The position numbers were made by a program, and so were the translations under genes. Below, one piece after another: positions 22,263 to 32,075 of a stretch of DNA of 64,000 bases (positions are counted from its first letter, which is position 1; each line of letters starts with the position of its first letter). A model generated the notes under the pieces. It worked only from the letters and a program-made list of their open reading frames with translations, made no database searches and was not told the DNA's origin. This DNA comes from Lasiosphaeris hirsuta (Eukaryota > Ascomycota > Sordariomycetes > Sordariales > Lasiosphaeriaceae). The stretch covers positions 806,001 to 870,000 of the forward strand of contig JAUKUA010000004.1 of assembly GCA_030549175.1 (NCBI GenBank), given 5' to 3'.

Positions 22263-22768
22263 TTTGGAGATATTGGGGTTTGAATTGTTTGAAGTAGGTG
22301 TGGTGGGTTTGAGGCTTTGTGGGTTTTACAGTTCTGGAGGGTGTTTTGTTGATGGGTTCAGGTTGTTTGTGTGTGGGGGTGTAGAATGGATATCGGTGGG
22401 CGTTGTCCAGTCTCTGTCAGAATGTGGTTTGGAGCCATGCCGATTTCCAGGAGCAGGCCGGGCTTTAATATAAGCTGGAGATGTCAAATATAAGTGTCGC
22501 CAAGTGAGGAGCATGAGTTGTGGTGACCATACGGCCAAGTGCTCAGACGATGATCCGAACTTGGTTTGTTTGTCTCGGCGCACAACAGGCGAGGACACCG
22601 TGGCCCTTCATTTAGGACTCAAGAAGGGGTGACGTATTTCCAACCTTTACAAAGGGCAACTGCTATGGGGGCAGTATCTAGGAAAAGAGCCGGTCTCCCC
22701 TCTCCCTCCCTACGCAACGCTAGGTAGCCAACAAGCAAACCTCCCAATTCGCACGAATACAGGAGAGC

Positions 22769-23038
22769 CTACAAGATACCGACGTAGGAATCTGACCTCA
22801 CGGGCGCACCCGCGACCGATGTGATTGACAATGGCGATTCTAGGCCTATGATATCGTTGTGATATATCACGGTACTCCAAAGAGTGCGGATTCGGCGTTT
22901 TCCAGGCCCGGCATGCTTTATTCGATCGCGCGGCACTTCCAAGACGGCGTAAGCTGGCCAGGGCCTTGCGTTGCCCATGATCTTGTTGCGGAGTTCTACA
23001 GAGTCAATTGATGCATATGGGATTTCAATAGCTGGCAA
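22769..23038 (-). CDS. Possible small ORF, 89 residues
   Basis: An open frame starting MPAIEIPYASIDSVELRNK with fairly even codon usage. No family is recognised. Part of it (GPGKRRIRTLW, near 22860-22915) has a diverged counterpart near 60260-60310, so it may be a fragment of a dispersed repeat rather than a gene. Confidence 0.25.
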   Translation of the reverse strand: MPAIEIPYASIDSVELRNKIMGNARPWPAYAVLEVPRDRIKHAGPGKRRIRTLWSTVIYHNDIIGLESPLSITSVAGAPVRSDSYVGIL

Positions 23039-23300
23039 TGCACATGTCGAAGGATTCAGACCAATGGGTCAGGACTGCATACTAACAATTCAATGCTCCC
23101 CTATTAATTGCTTCACATCATCCCTTTTGAAGAGGGCCCACCCCACATACAGCCTCTCGTTAGCACTCGAAACACGTCCGCTTCCCTCTTCCCCTGGTGA
23201 GAGCATGCCCTCTGTTATTCCGCCAAATCCATAGCACCAAGTACCTGTATCCCTTCCCCTGAAACCCCAGCCCAAGGCCCGGTCACCAAGTACACCCTAG

Positions 23301-23885
23301 CTATCTATACCTGGTGTCGAGATCATTCAGAAGCTTGTTTATGAACTCTCGATGGCTGGCTTTCGTAGCATCTGTGAGAGTGTCCTTCCTGTAGACCAAC
23401 TCCATGTTGAACCATTCCACAAGGGCTCGAATATAGGCTTTCTCATCGTCCTGGATTTTGATGTTGCCTAGGTCCCCCTTAATGATTGCGTTTGCTTTCG
23501 CGATGTGATATTCATTCCTCCATGGCTTCCAGGTTGGCGAGCTGCTCGGCCGCAGGTTCAGCCATATCCTCTGCTTTCGCGATCCAATCATCCTTTAGGG
23601 CTTCCGGCTCGGTGAGCTGCTTAGCTGTAGGTTCAGGCATTTCCTCCGCGAGGTCCCTAACCTGACCATGCTTCGGGGCTTCCAGTTCGGGGCTTCCAGT
23701 TCGCCGAGCTTTTCGGTGGATTCGGGCATTTTCTCTGCTTTCGTAACCCGATCTTCCTGCAGCGCTTCTGGCTTGGCGACGTGAAGCTGCTCAGCTGTGG
23801 GCTCGACCGTCTTCTCTGCTTTCGTAATCTGCTTTTCCTTTGGTGTTGCCGGCTCGGAGAGCTTGTTAATTGTGGGTTCAGGCAT
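23301..23885 (-). pseudogene. Repeat protein with about 25-residue units, two frameshifts
   Basis: Read in pieces, the minus strand encodes about five degenerate units of the type MPEPTxxQLxxxEALxxDxxxKAE, followed by a helical C-terminus (EKAYIRALVEWFNMEL to LLNDLDTRYR). A perfect 14-bp tandem duplication (23674-23701) breaks the frame between units 3 and 4. A second indel near 23518-23530 introduces a stop before the C-terminal part. The start at 23885 is chosen by likeness to the neighbouring small gene; an in-frame ATG at 24002 would add 39 residues. No family is recognised. Confidence 0.5.
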
Positions 23886-24002
23886 TTTGAAGATGTGGTA
23901 AAGGATTTCGTTGTTCAAAGCAGGTGTTGTGGATGTTGTTGACAGTGTCACGGTGAGCTTTGGTGTGTGCTTAGATGTGCGATGGGAATTGGATTCAGCC
24001 AT

Positions 24003-24474
24003 GGAACGTCTGGGAGAATGCTCCTCTTATAGGCGCTGGTGAGTTTGGATGGCCTTCCTCGCCAAAGCACCAATGAGCGCCCTTACTTGACCATGGCCTT
24101 CCGGCCCCAAAGCTGTTATCACAAGATTACAACCATCGTGACAATATAAGCATGTCTTATGCGATTCAGAGCCAGGCCACCCACTCACAATGGCTGGCGG
24201 CCTGAACATTCCCCCTGCGGAGTGGCCTCGGTCATTGAACCGCTCGAGGAATCGGCGCGAAACATCGAGGGGACACCCCCTTGAACAAAGAAATTTGAAT
24301 GCCCCTGAAACAACCCAACTGTACTGAACAATCGCCTTAGCTTACACAAACAAATACATGACTCTCGACTAATAAAATAGGCCACACCTTCCCAGTGCCC
24401 CAAACTCGGCAGATAGTCGCTATCACGCGCTAACCCAAATACCGCAGCAAAATATCTGTAACGCAACAGCCACC
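24003..24474. other. Intergenic, nothing recognised
   Basis: Divergent spacer between the repeat-protein relic and the next small plus-strand gene; no feature supported. Confidence 0.5.
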
Positions 24475-24924
24475 ATGAGATCTGACTTTTTGAAGAGAGT
24501 GGGCGACATTGCCAAGGAGGCGGTCTACCGGTCGCCCCTCATGCACAGAGAAAAGCTCGACGACGAGCAGCGCGAGGCCCTCACGGATAGGCTAGCGTCT
24601 ATGAAACTCCTGCTCGAGCAGACTGAGATGGACATCGGTTTCCTGGAAAGATGCGCCAACACGCCTGGTCTTAGTTATTCTGGCGCGAAGGTGTACTACC
24701 AGCGGATGGACAAGCACATGGACTTTCTGAATGATCTCAACGATAGCATCGCTGACGTAGCCAAGGAGTTTATGCGGTTTGACTGTGGAGGAGCCGGCGA
24801 TACCCTGGATGCTTTGAGGGTCGAATTGTTCGAGGTGGTGTCTGGGGGATACAGGACTGAGCGCAAGCTGAAGAAGCTTGTGGAGCAGGGCGAGAAGAAG
24901 CAGGTGGATGCCCCTGCTGCTTGA
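24475..24924 (+). CDS. Small helical orphan protein, 149 residues
   Basis: Intronless, with an ATG in the context CACCATGAG. The protein is acidic and almost entirely helical: heptad-like stretches around REALTDRLASMKLLLEQTE and YRTERKLKKLVEQGEKK suggest coiled coils. There is no signal peptide, Cys cluster or known motif. It may be related in style to the neighbouring small genes at 21993 and 25347, but no clear sequence match is visible. Confidence 0.5.
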   Translation: MRSDFLKRVGDIAKEAVYRSPLMHREKLDDEQREALTDRLASMKLLLEQTEMDIGFLERCANTPGLSYSGAKVYYQRMDKHMDFLNDLNDSIADVAKEFMRFDCGGAGDTLDALRVELFEVVSGGYRTERKLKKLVEQGEKKQVDAPAA

Positions 24925-25346
24925 CACGTACCAGAGTCATTTACACAGTAAATTCCCCGCGGTACCCCCAGGTAAGATACATTGACCAATATTTAGCTAA
25001 GAACTTGTCTTGACATACCATTACTCATTTCGCTACATTTAACTCTTTTGCCATGGAATGTGAACGCTGCAATTGAGTCTGCACTGGCCGCAGGTTGCGT
25101 CGTGATCCCACCTTCTCTCCGTTGTGAACTTGTTCTCGTTCAATGGTTGTGTTCTGTGATATGGCCGCGCAGAGACACAAAGAAGCTGATCTTTACCCAC
25201 TGACACAAAGGACATTGTTCCTCGTCTTCTAGAAGCCCCTGGTGTCGGCTTCTCATGTGTATCTTATATAACCCTAGAGTTCTCAACTCAGCCATGACCT
25301 GACTGTGCCCCATCAGTAATACCCCGTGCAAAATCTGCATCCCAAC
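24925..25346. other. Intergenic spacer
   Basis: Nothing recognised between two tandem small helical genes. Confidence 0.5.
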
Positions 25347-25913
25347 ATGTGGTCATTCGTCGCTAGTATCAAGCAAGTCGTGGCTGATGTTCTCAGCTAC
25401 CAACCTAGATTCGAACTCGCAGCAGCCCAGGCTGAGGAGAGAGAGAGAGAGAATATTCGGCGACAACTCGACCAGCTGCTGCTCGTTCTGCATGGCCACC
25501 TGTTGATGTTCTGCAGCGCACTGGACACGCTCGCTTCCAAGCTTCAAACTGCCGAGGCGCAGCATCTTTTCCTATCCGAGACGACAAGCCCAGAGGCTAG
25601 GGTACTGCGGCGCCAAGCCTGGGAGACGGTAGAGGAGTATGAGGACTTGAAGAACGAGTACTGGCTGTCGTTCTGGCTTACCTTCATCGACGATGACGCG
25701 AGCGACATCGAGGCCATGCCTGTCACGATGCAGGAGGTCGAAAACGTGATCCAGTCTGGCCGTGTCCGTTTCCACCAGTTGGAGGACGAGAGTGACGCCA
25801 GGCGCCGTGAATGTGCGCTACTGACGGCGCAGATCATGGGCAAGTACGAAGTTGCGAAGGATAAGCTGAGCATGAACGATGTTCCTCCTGACTCGCCTTA
25901 CACAAGCTATTGA
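25347..25913 (+). CDS. Small helical orphan protein, 188 residues
   Basis: Intronless; the ATG at 25347 is the first in frame. An N-terminal helical region containing the run AEERERENIRR, encoded by a short GA repeat, is followed by leucine-rich helices (LDQLLLVLHGHLLMF) and an acidic Trp-rich centre (YWLSFWLTFIDDD). It has the look of an oligomerising helical-bundle protein, but no family is recognised and no signal peptide is present. Confidence 0.5.
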   Translation: MWSFVASIKQVVADVLSYQPRFELAAAQAEERERENIRRQLDQLLLVLHGHLLMFCSALDTLASKLQTAEAQHLFLSETTSPEARVLRRQAWETVEEYEDLKNEYWLSFWLTFIDDDASDIEAMPVTMQEVENVIQSGRVRFHQLEDESDARRRECALLTAQIMGKYEVAKDKLSMNDVPPDSPYTSY

Positions 25914-26072
25914 CCAAATAAGACGCAGGTGCGTCTTGGTGTATCTTGTGATTTTTTTGCCTTCATGATTTCTCACCAAATTAAAATATCAAATGAGATT
26001 CCACTCACATCATACATCGTGACACCATCTCATACACACGGGGATGGAGGCTTCGAGCAAAGAGAATTGTCG

Positions 26073-26163
26073 AGGTCTTACCAGGATTCGAACCTAGGTC
26101 AGGGGAAGCTTTAGGAAATGCTCAGAGTCCCATATAATAACTAGCTACACTAGTTATAGGATC
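26073..26163 (-). pseudogene. Degenerate copy of tRNA-Gln (CTG) including its intron
   Basis: The minus strand aligns end to end with the intact tRNA-Gln at 62979-63065, including the anticodon CTG and the adjacent intron sequence GAGCATTTCCT. It has lost pairing in the acceptor stem (two mismatches) and has a short insertion before the A box. Several differences are C to T transitions. The B box GGTTCGAATCC is intact. Confidence 0.8.
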
Positions 26164-26173
26164 TTGTCCTTGG

Positions 26174-26174
26174 G

Positions 26175-26239
<65 letters not shown>
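26174..26239 (+). repeat. (GTT)n microsatellite, about 22 units
   Basis: A perfect trinucleotide run directly beside the tRNA-Gln pseudogene, about 200 bases before the GH128 start codon. Confidence 0.95.
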
Positions 26240-26443
26240 GGGATGTCGAGGTTTGATCTGCCTGCTATGTGGCTGTGCGGTGGGATGATCCCCGCTGCAG
26301 GGGGCACCTCGCATTGGACTAGCGCATGCACCAGCGGGCCCTACGTCATCTCCGATCCCGCCCCAATTCCACTCGCAACGACGCCCAAACCGAAACCCAC
26401 TACCACCATTTCAACCCCCAAACGACGGCTAACAACCACCAAA

Positions 26444-27181
26444 ATGGCATCTAAACGCGGCCTCTGCTGGCCGACAACCAACACCGACCCAGCCTTCCTC
26501 TTCAGTAAGCCGGGGTCACGCATCGCTTGGCTATACAACTGGTCCCCGCAACCCACCCCATCCTCCAACTCGCTGCAGTTCGTGCCGATGCAGTGGAACC
26601 ACGTAAACATCGACGCGCTCGCATCCCACGCGGCTGCGGCCCGCGCCCCGGCCATCCTGGGCTTCAACGAGCCCGAGCTGCGCGACCAGGCCAATATGCC
26701 CGTCGACCTGGCGGCGCGCGAGTGGCTGCGGTGTGTCGAGCCGCTGCGGCGCGCGGGCGTGCGCTGCGGCAGCCCCGGCATCTCGTCGGCGCCCCAGGGC
26801 GTCGGCTGGTTGCGGGAGTTTCTGCGGCTGGTGAGGGCCGAGGGTGGGGATGTGGATTTTTATGCTCTGCATTGGTACGGAGAGACGCTCGGGCAGTTTT
26901 ATGATTATTTGTGGTCGGTGTATCACCAGCTGGGTGCGGACAGACCGGTATGGGTGACGGAGTTTGCGCCGACGAACTGGAGCGTGGAGCGGCCGCTGGA
27001 GAGGGATCATGTCGAGGCGTTTTGTCGCGAGAGCTGTAAGTATCTGGATGGGCTGGAGTGGGTCGAGAGGTATGCGTGGTTTGGCGCCATGAGGGATACC
27101 GGCACGGTGGGGAAGTGGGCGGCGTTGCTGGATGGGGATGGGAAGCTGACGCCGTTGGGGAAGGCGTATCGCGATGCATGA
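26444..27181 (+). CDS. GH128 (Asl1-like) glucan hydrolase
   Basis: 245 residues from the ATG in context ACCAAAATGGC; the frame is open further upstream but that part is low-complexity and Thr/Pro-rich. The fold is the (beta/alpha)8 barrel of glycoside hydrolase family 128: KRGLCWP at the first strand, ILGFNEPE with acid/base Glu76, FYALHWYG, and VWVTEFAP with nucleophile Glu173, then YAWFGAMRDTG. Family members cleave beta-1,3-glucan or bind cell-wall glucan. No signal peptide is seen with this start, which is unusual since many relatives are secreted or GPI-anchored, so an intracellular or unconventionally exported enzyme is possible. Confidence 0.88.
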   Translation: MASKRGLCWPTTNTDPAFLFSKPGSRIAWLYNWSPQPTPSSNSLQFVPMQWNHVNIDALASHAAAARAPAILGFNEPELRDQANMPVDLAAREWLRCVEPLRRAGVRCGSPGISSAPQGVGWLREFLRLVRAEGGDVDFYALHWYGETLGQFYDYLWSVYHQLGADRPVWVTEFAPTNWSVERPLERDHVEAFCRESCKYLDGLEWVERYAWFGAMRDTGTVGKWAALLDGDGKLTPLGKAYRDA

Positions 27182-27323
27182 GTCACGTCACGTTGCATGT
27201 AGTGGTGGGTCTATTTTCTAATAAATCCAATCAATTCTTCTTTTCTAGGCGCTCCCCTCTACAGTCCCATCGCACAGTGAACCCTAGCTAACATCAGGTA
27301 GCAAACACCATCCGCGACTACGA

Positions 27324-27713
27324 ATGCCTCACCAGACTCGCCCTCGTCCCTATCACAGGATCCCAGGCGGAGCGGGACCGTCTAGACCTGACGCGGGTGT
27401 TCGGGGGCAGCGAGCAACAAAGGGGGCTGAGTACCAGCGATTTGCCGACCCCCGGCTCCGACCGACCAACAACCTGCGGGACGCCCTGAAGCGCCACCCC
27501 CGGTCCGTGGCCTACACCAAGCACGACCTACGCAACCGCGCGCCCAAGTACTTCGCGGGCGAGCCCCCCGAGCAAGTGTCCCCCTTTTTTGACCAGCTGG
27601 CCCGGTTCCTGGTGGCCTCCTTGTATATATATATATATATGGCTGTTTTAGTTGTGTTTGTTGGAGTCTCCGGAGTAGAGAGGTCTGTCACATCCGAGGT
27701 GGTTGGTTGTTAA
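27324..27713 (+). pseudogene. Coding-like relic, unrecognised
   Basis: GC-rich, coding-looking sequence in two overlapping frames: one carries YECLTRLALVPITGS, the other LRDALKRHPRSVAYTKHDL and then APKYFAGEPPEQVSPFFDQL. The frames do not join cleanly and run into a TA microsatellite at 27625-27640. It is probably a fragment of a decayed gene of unknown family. Confidence 0.3.
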
Positions 27714-27916
27714 GACGTGGGTTCACGAGACATTTATTGGACAATCACAGAGGTCATAAGTAAGTAACGTTAAACAGAAAGGTATTAATTATTAAATTTC
27801 TAGGCTATGGCGAAGCCCCCAGGAGATATGGAGGCTCTGGGTAAGATATCTTGGCCCATGTTCACCCCTATTTGTAACGGTTAGCATGATAATCAGTTGC
27901 TCACCTGCTCAGTCGC

Positions 27917-29143
27917 TCAGTTGATCCCACCGCGGCTCATTGTTCGTCTGTCCTCTTCGTGGGTGAAAGGCCTCACCCCACAGTGGCGAAACAGGACGAC
28001 CGGCTTGAGTTTGGGAAACGGCGGGATGGCAGTGAGATTTCCACTGCTAGCCTCAGCAAGCTTGAACCCCATCCGGGAAGCCTTCCACCAATCAAGTGGC
28101 CTGAGCACCCACTCCGCCCTCACCCGAGCCTCAATACCCTGGAATGATGCAAGACGGCTGGTCAGGTCCCCATCAAAGGTACTGACGGACCGTGGAGTGT
28201 GTTGATAGGGGCAGTTGGTGGGCCAGATCTCGGTCGACTGGGTGAGCTTGGCGAGGTGCACAAAGTGGTCAAGCAGCGGGCGATCGTCGGTCGAGACAAG
28301 CCGCTGGGGGCTCTCTTCGCCAAACAGATCATCGCAAAGCTGTCTCACCTCCATGTCTCTCGGGGTTGGCGGGACTCCCCGCTGCGGGATGCGGCGGACA
28401 TGGATGATGATCTCGTGCACAACGACGCTGATCTCGCCGAAGTGGCGTATCTGTGAGAGGCTGTCGACCATGAGGGGAAACACCCTCACATCGTACGTCG
28501 GCGAGAGATTCGTCGGCCATATGATACAGACGTCAAGCGCGTTGGGCCTGGTCCGCCGCCGGCCAATATCGAGGTCGACCAGCGTGGCAAGCTCGTGGCG
28601 AGGATGCTGATAGCGCGCCAGCTGGCGCTCGTTCTGTAGCACGTTCCGGTTGGGCCGCATGAGCATGCCGGCAGCCGGGATGAACCCACCGATTTGGAAG
28701 AAGTACTGCTGGAACAGCAGCAAGGTGTCCTTCCGCGGGTCGAACCAAGTGAATAAGTAGTCTCCAGCTCTCAAATTCGGCGGCAAGAGTCCGGTCATCT
28801 GGCCCGGATAGGCTTCGAAGTATGAAGCGAGCGGGCGGCGGAGTACCGCGAGCAGTGCTCCGTACTTCCGGGCTACATTATGCGATTCCTTGCAGACTTC
28901 CAAGATGGTGGGCGGTCGGGCGTTGCGCTGCCAGATCTCCTGCTCGCAAGTGCGCATTGCGGTTTCGGGAGAGAATGACGCCTTCTTAACCCCTACCAAC
29001 TCGCAAGTGGGGTCGGCGAGGATGACGCGCGAGGGGAGGGCGAACTCCCAGATGATTTCGCGAATCTCGAAGGGGAGAAGGTTGAAAAAATGGAATACCA
29101 GAAGCGGAGGTGCTTCCATTTTGCCTTTGTCGATGAGAGACAT
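27917..29143 (-). CDS. 2EXR-domain protein
   Basis: A single exon of 408 residues; the start chosen begins MSLIDKGKMEAPP, and an in-frame upstream ATG at 29215 would add 24 residues. The motif FNLLPFEIREIIWEFAL near residue 20 is the fungal 2EXR signature, followed by the usual EVCKESHNVARKYG segment. This large fungal family is of unknown biochemical role; members often occur in variable genomic regions. The remaining 300 residues carry no recognised catalytic motif. No transmembrane span or signal peptide is visible. Confidence 0.8.
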   Translation of the reverse strand: MSLIDKGKMEAPPLLVFHFFNLLPFEIREIIWEFALPSRVILADPTCELVGVKKASFSPETAMRTCEQEIWQRNARPPTILEVCKESHNVARKYGALLAVLRRPLASYFEAYPGQMTGLLPPNLRAGDYLFTWFDPRKDTLLLFQQYFFQIGGFIPAAGMLMRPNRNVLQNERQLARYQHPRHELATLVDLDIGRRRTRPNALDVCIIWPTNLSPTYDVRVFPLMVDSLSQIRHFGEISVVVHEIIIHVRRIPQRGVPPTPRDMEVRQLCDDLFGEESPQRLVSTDDRPLLDHFVHLAKLTQSTEIWPTNCPYQHTPRSVSTFDGDLTSRLASFQGIEARVRAEWVLRPLDWWKASRMGFKLAEASSGNLTAIPPFPKLKPVVLFRHCGVRPFTHEEDRRTMSRGGIN

Positions 29144-29745
29144 CGTATGTGTGAAGATTTGTGGTGTAGATGTGTTCCAAAGACAGGTGGTGCGAATATG
29201 CGTGTACCTTGTCATCGCATAGATCGAGGCTACGGCCAGGTTTATATCTGTTTGCCCTCAGTAGAACACAACTAAGTTATTCGATGTTGAACCGACACTC
29301 GACTAACAATGGTGTTGTTTCCACCATCGGTCAGGACTGTGAGATGGTTGTTCTACCGTCCTAACATTTGCCACGCAAACCACTTTTTTTCTCCTCTCAC
29401 ATGCCCTTGGAATTACATATGAATCCATATCGGAGCATATTCACTTGAACACAGCTAATTCGGGGGCAACATCAATGATGACCGTACCATGGGTGCCTGA
29501 CATGTTGAGTTGGCGACGGGGCTACTGAGTTGTAAGTGAGCATCTTCGTCATACAACATCTCCAGGATAAGCATCTCAACGGGCAGTACCAAAAGTGTTA
29601 CAACAATGCCTTATGGGCCCTCGGTCTCATAGACGACAGATGTATTCCAATTATTTCCCTTATTTATCATTCACTGCTAGGGAATAAGTCGACGAGAGGA
29701 TGTCGTCATGTCGCTCCACGCCCGTCGCACCCACCCAGACAGCCT
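29144..29745. other. Intergenic, nothing recognised
   Basis: Promoter side of the 2EXR gene plus unassigned DNA; no convincing gene or repeat. Confidence 0.4.
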
Positions 29746-29982
29746 ATGCCCGTCATGCTCGACGGTCCGCGCGCAGGGAAGCCCCTCAACGTGGTCTCCA
29801 GCTATGTACAGTGGGCCAACACGGGCACCGGCGGCAAGATCACCTTTGCGATGGAGAGCGGCTCGCCGTGGATGCAGGGCCAGCCCTCCATCACCATGTG
29901 GCTGCATGGCGCCAATGCGCAGGTTGGTGTGATGGACTTCCAGATACTTCCAGACGGCCTCGCAGGGACCAGCGAACGGTGA
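29746..29982 (+). CDS. Coding-like fragment, unrecognised
   Basis: A GC3-rich frame beginning MPVMLDGPRAGKPLNVV and containing WANTGTGGKITFAMESG and SITMWLHGANAQVGVMDFQI. Codon usage looks coding and a beta-rich fold is suggested, but no family is recognised. It could be one exon of a larger gene or a relic; splice sites could not be fixed. Confidence 0.25.
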   Translation: MPVMLDGPRAGKPLNVVSSYVQWANTGTGGKITFAMESGSPWMQGQPSITMWLHGANAQVGVMDFQILPDGLAGTSER

Positions 29983-30507
29983 CATTCGGCTGCGCTCTTG
30001 GTTGGCTTGAGGGCAAGGGATTTTCGGAGATGGGGCCTGTTTGTACAGGTCAGTAATAGTAATCAATGTATGTAAATTCAATGTAAGACAGAGTCTATCC
30101 GTATTCTGTGTAGTTTGTATTCGGTGCCTTAGGGGAAGACGCGACATCCGCAGGCGAGACATCAAGGACGGGGATAGCCTGTGTAGATTCAGGATACATA
30201 GGGGACAATGTCGGTGGTGTGGTCAACTCCGAGGACATGCTGTGCTTCAAGTAAACCTGGGAGAGCATAGCCAGCCAGTCTATTCATGGTGCGGCTGGGT
30301 TCTGATGGCCTCGCAGCCTGCCGACAGTGCTAAAAGGCAGCCCCACCTCAAAAGGGTGACAGCTCTTTGTTGACATCAAGCTCGGCGTCGACATGTTGGA
30401 CCCACGCGTCATGGCCCACGACACCAGCCCTACCAGCCCCACGTCACCTGCCTCCTGCCAGAGGTACTTGAGGAAGTTTTGCAGACCCCCAAACGTAAAA
30501 GTCCCAG

Positions 30508-30687
30508 GAGGCAGTGGCGCAGTGGTTAACCGCACAGCATGTGGCTGTTCCGAACACCACAATTAAAATGCGGATCGAGCGTAAGACATACCGCTAGCTC
30601 ATCTGAAGCAACTGTAGGGGAAGGAGGCTACCGGTTCGAGTCGCTCACCCGTACGAATCCTCAAGTACCCGTAAAACAGTCTCTTTT
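30508..30687 (+). mobile_element. tRNA-like element, SINE candidate
   Basis: An A-box-like TGGCGCAGTGG (about 30514-30524) and a B-box-like GGTTCGAGTC (about 30632-30641) stand in the correct order, followed by a T6 run and a (TTC)n tail. The spacing is too long and the T stem too poorly paired for a working tRNA. This layout, a tRNA-derived head with an internal pol III promoter and a simple-repeat 3' end, is typical of SINEs. The 5' edge is approximate. Confidence 0.4.
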
Positions 30688-30729
30688 TTCTTCTTCTTCT
30701 TCTTCTTCTTCTTCTTCTTCTTCTTCTTC
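30688..30729 (+). repeat. (TTC)n microsatellite
   Basis: About 14 TTC units form the 3' tail of the tRNA-like element. Confidence 0.9.
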
Positions 30730-31973
30730 AATAGCCTTTTATTCTATTTTCCATTGAATGCCAACAATGCGAGACTGTATTTCCTTGCCCATATCATCCA
30801 TCCAGCCTCGCATAATGCACACCCACAAAATGCGACCATCTTCATTCGCACAAAAGTAGCTGCCAGCAAAACCCCATAGCCTCGTTCTCCTTCTCCCAAC
30901 CGAGGCCAGCAGCACCATCAAAAGGAAACAGCTCGCTTATGAGACCCATATGCCACCATGTTATGGAACATGGACACACTCTCGGACCGGGCTTTCTATC
31001 ATCACACAAAACGTAACACGAATTGTCCCGTCTCCAGACCGATTCAACGTCCACCAATGCTCGGCCGGCAAATCACAACATCGGCGGCACACTCTGGAGA
31101 GTGGCCGCCAGGCTCGTATCCCAAGCTGAGCAAGTTGGAGCGCCAAAGTGGAGAACAAGCGTTTATAAGTCTTGTCCCGGGCTCGGCTCTCTTCCGATGG
31201 CTGGCCCAGGTATTTTGCCGCTGGTTGCATCCGGGGAACGGGGCCAGAACGAGATGCCAAGCCATGTTTCTGACTGCCGTGCAAAACTCTCGTCGTGCCA
31301 AGTTGCCAGGACGCGTACGCCCCGTCGCGCTATTTCCGTCATGGCAGCTATCGTGCACCACGGAAAATCCCATCACACTATTGACTGACATATAAGACAT
31401 ATTGGCTCACATATAGCACATATTGCCCCCCCCCCCCTGGAGAAGGCTCCAGGCACCAGGCCTGTTCTCCCCGACTCCATCCTGTACCCCAGATTTCGGC
31501 TTGGCTTAACCTCCCGTCAACGTTGCAGACAAGGCCTCTCGAGGTCCGGCAAATTGAGCCTCCACGCGGGACCGGGCTTTTTGGGGCCAATTGTCGTCGT
31601 CTTCCTTCCACATGCTCGATAGCACCCCAACACCCGATGCTGTCGCTTGGCGCCCCCGCTGGCTAAACGGACGGCCCGGCCTAGTGAATTGTGCGCCCTG
31701 CGTCCGCCAACCGGGTGATAGCCACAGATGATTCATGACGGAGGTGGAGGGCCAAGGCTGGAAATTGGGGCCAGGGCCCGCATTCGATGCGGAAGAAATG
31801 AGAGCGCGGCCCTAGCATCGCAGACAAGCCGACACGTCGCACGATGGGCCGGGATCGGTCGCCCTCGTCCGGGAACTAAAGAAGCTCACTCTAGCTGGGT
31901 TAATATGCCTGGTGCGGGCGGCAATTTTGGTGTCGTGAAAAACACTGGATTCTGGGCTGGCCAAGTCGGGAGG
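30730..31973. other. Intergenic, nothing recognised apart from a C12 run
   Basis: This stretch contains short repeated phrases around 31385-31425 (CATAT/ACATATTG variants) and a run of twelve C at 31426-31437. No gene is supported. Confidence 0.4.
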
Positions 31974-31980
31974 TATATAA
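31974..31980 (+). promoter_or_regulatory. TATA box of the secreted Cys-rich protein gene
   Basis: TATATAA lies 102 bases before the start codon at 32076, a canonical spacing for a strongly expressed fungal gene. Confidence 0.55.
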
Positions 31981-32075
31981 GGCGCTTCAGGTCCCAAGCA
32001 TCCCAAGCATTCCACCGCTGTGGCACGTCTGCAAGGTTCTGATTCCCCGGGTTTTTGGTACCACAATAACCCAAG

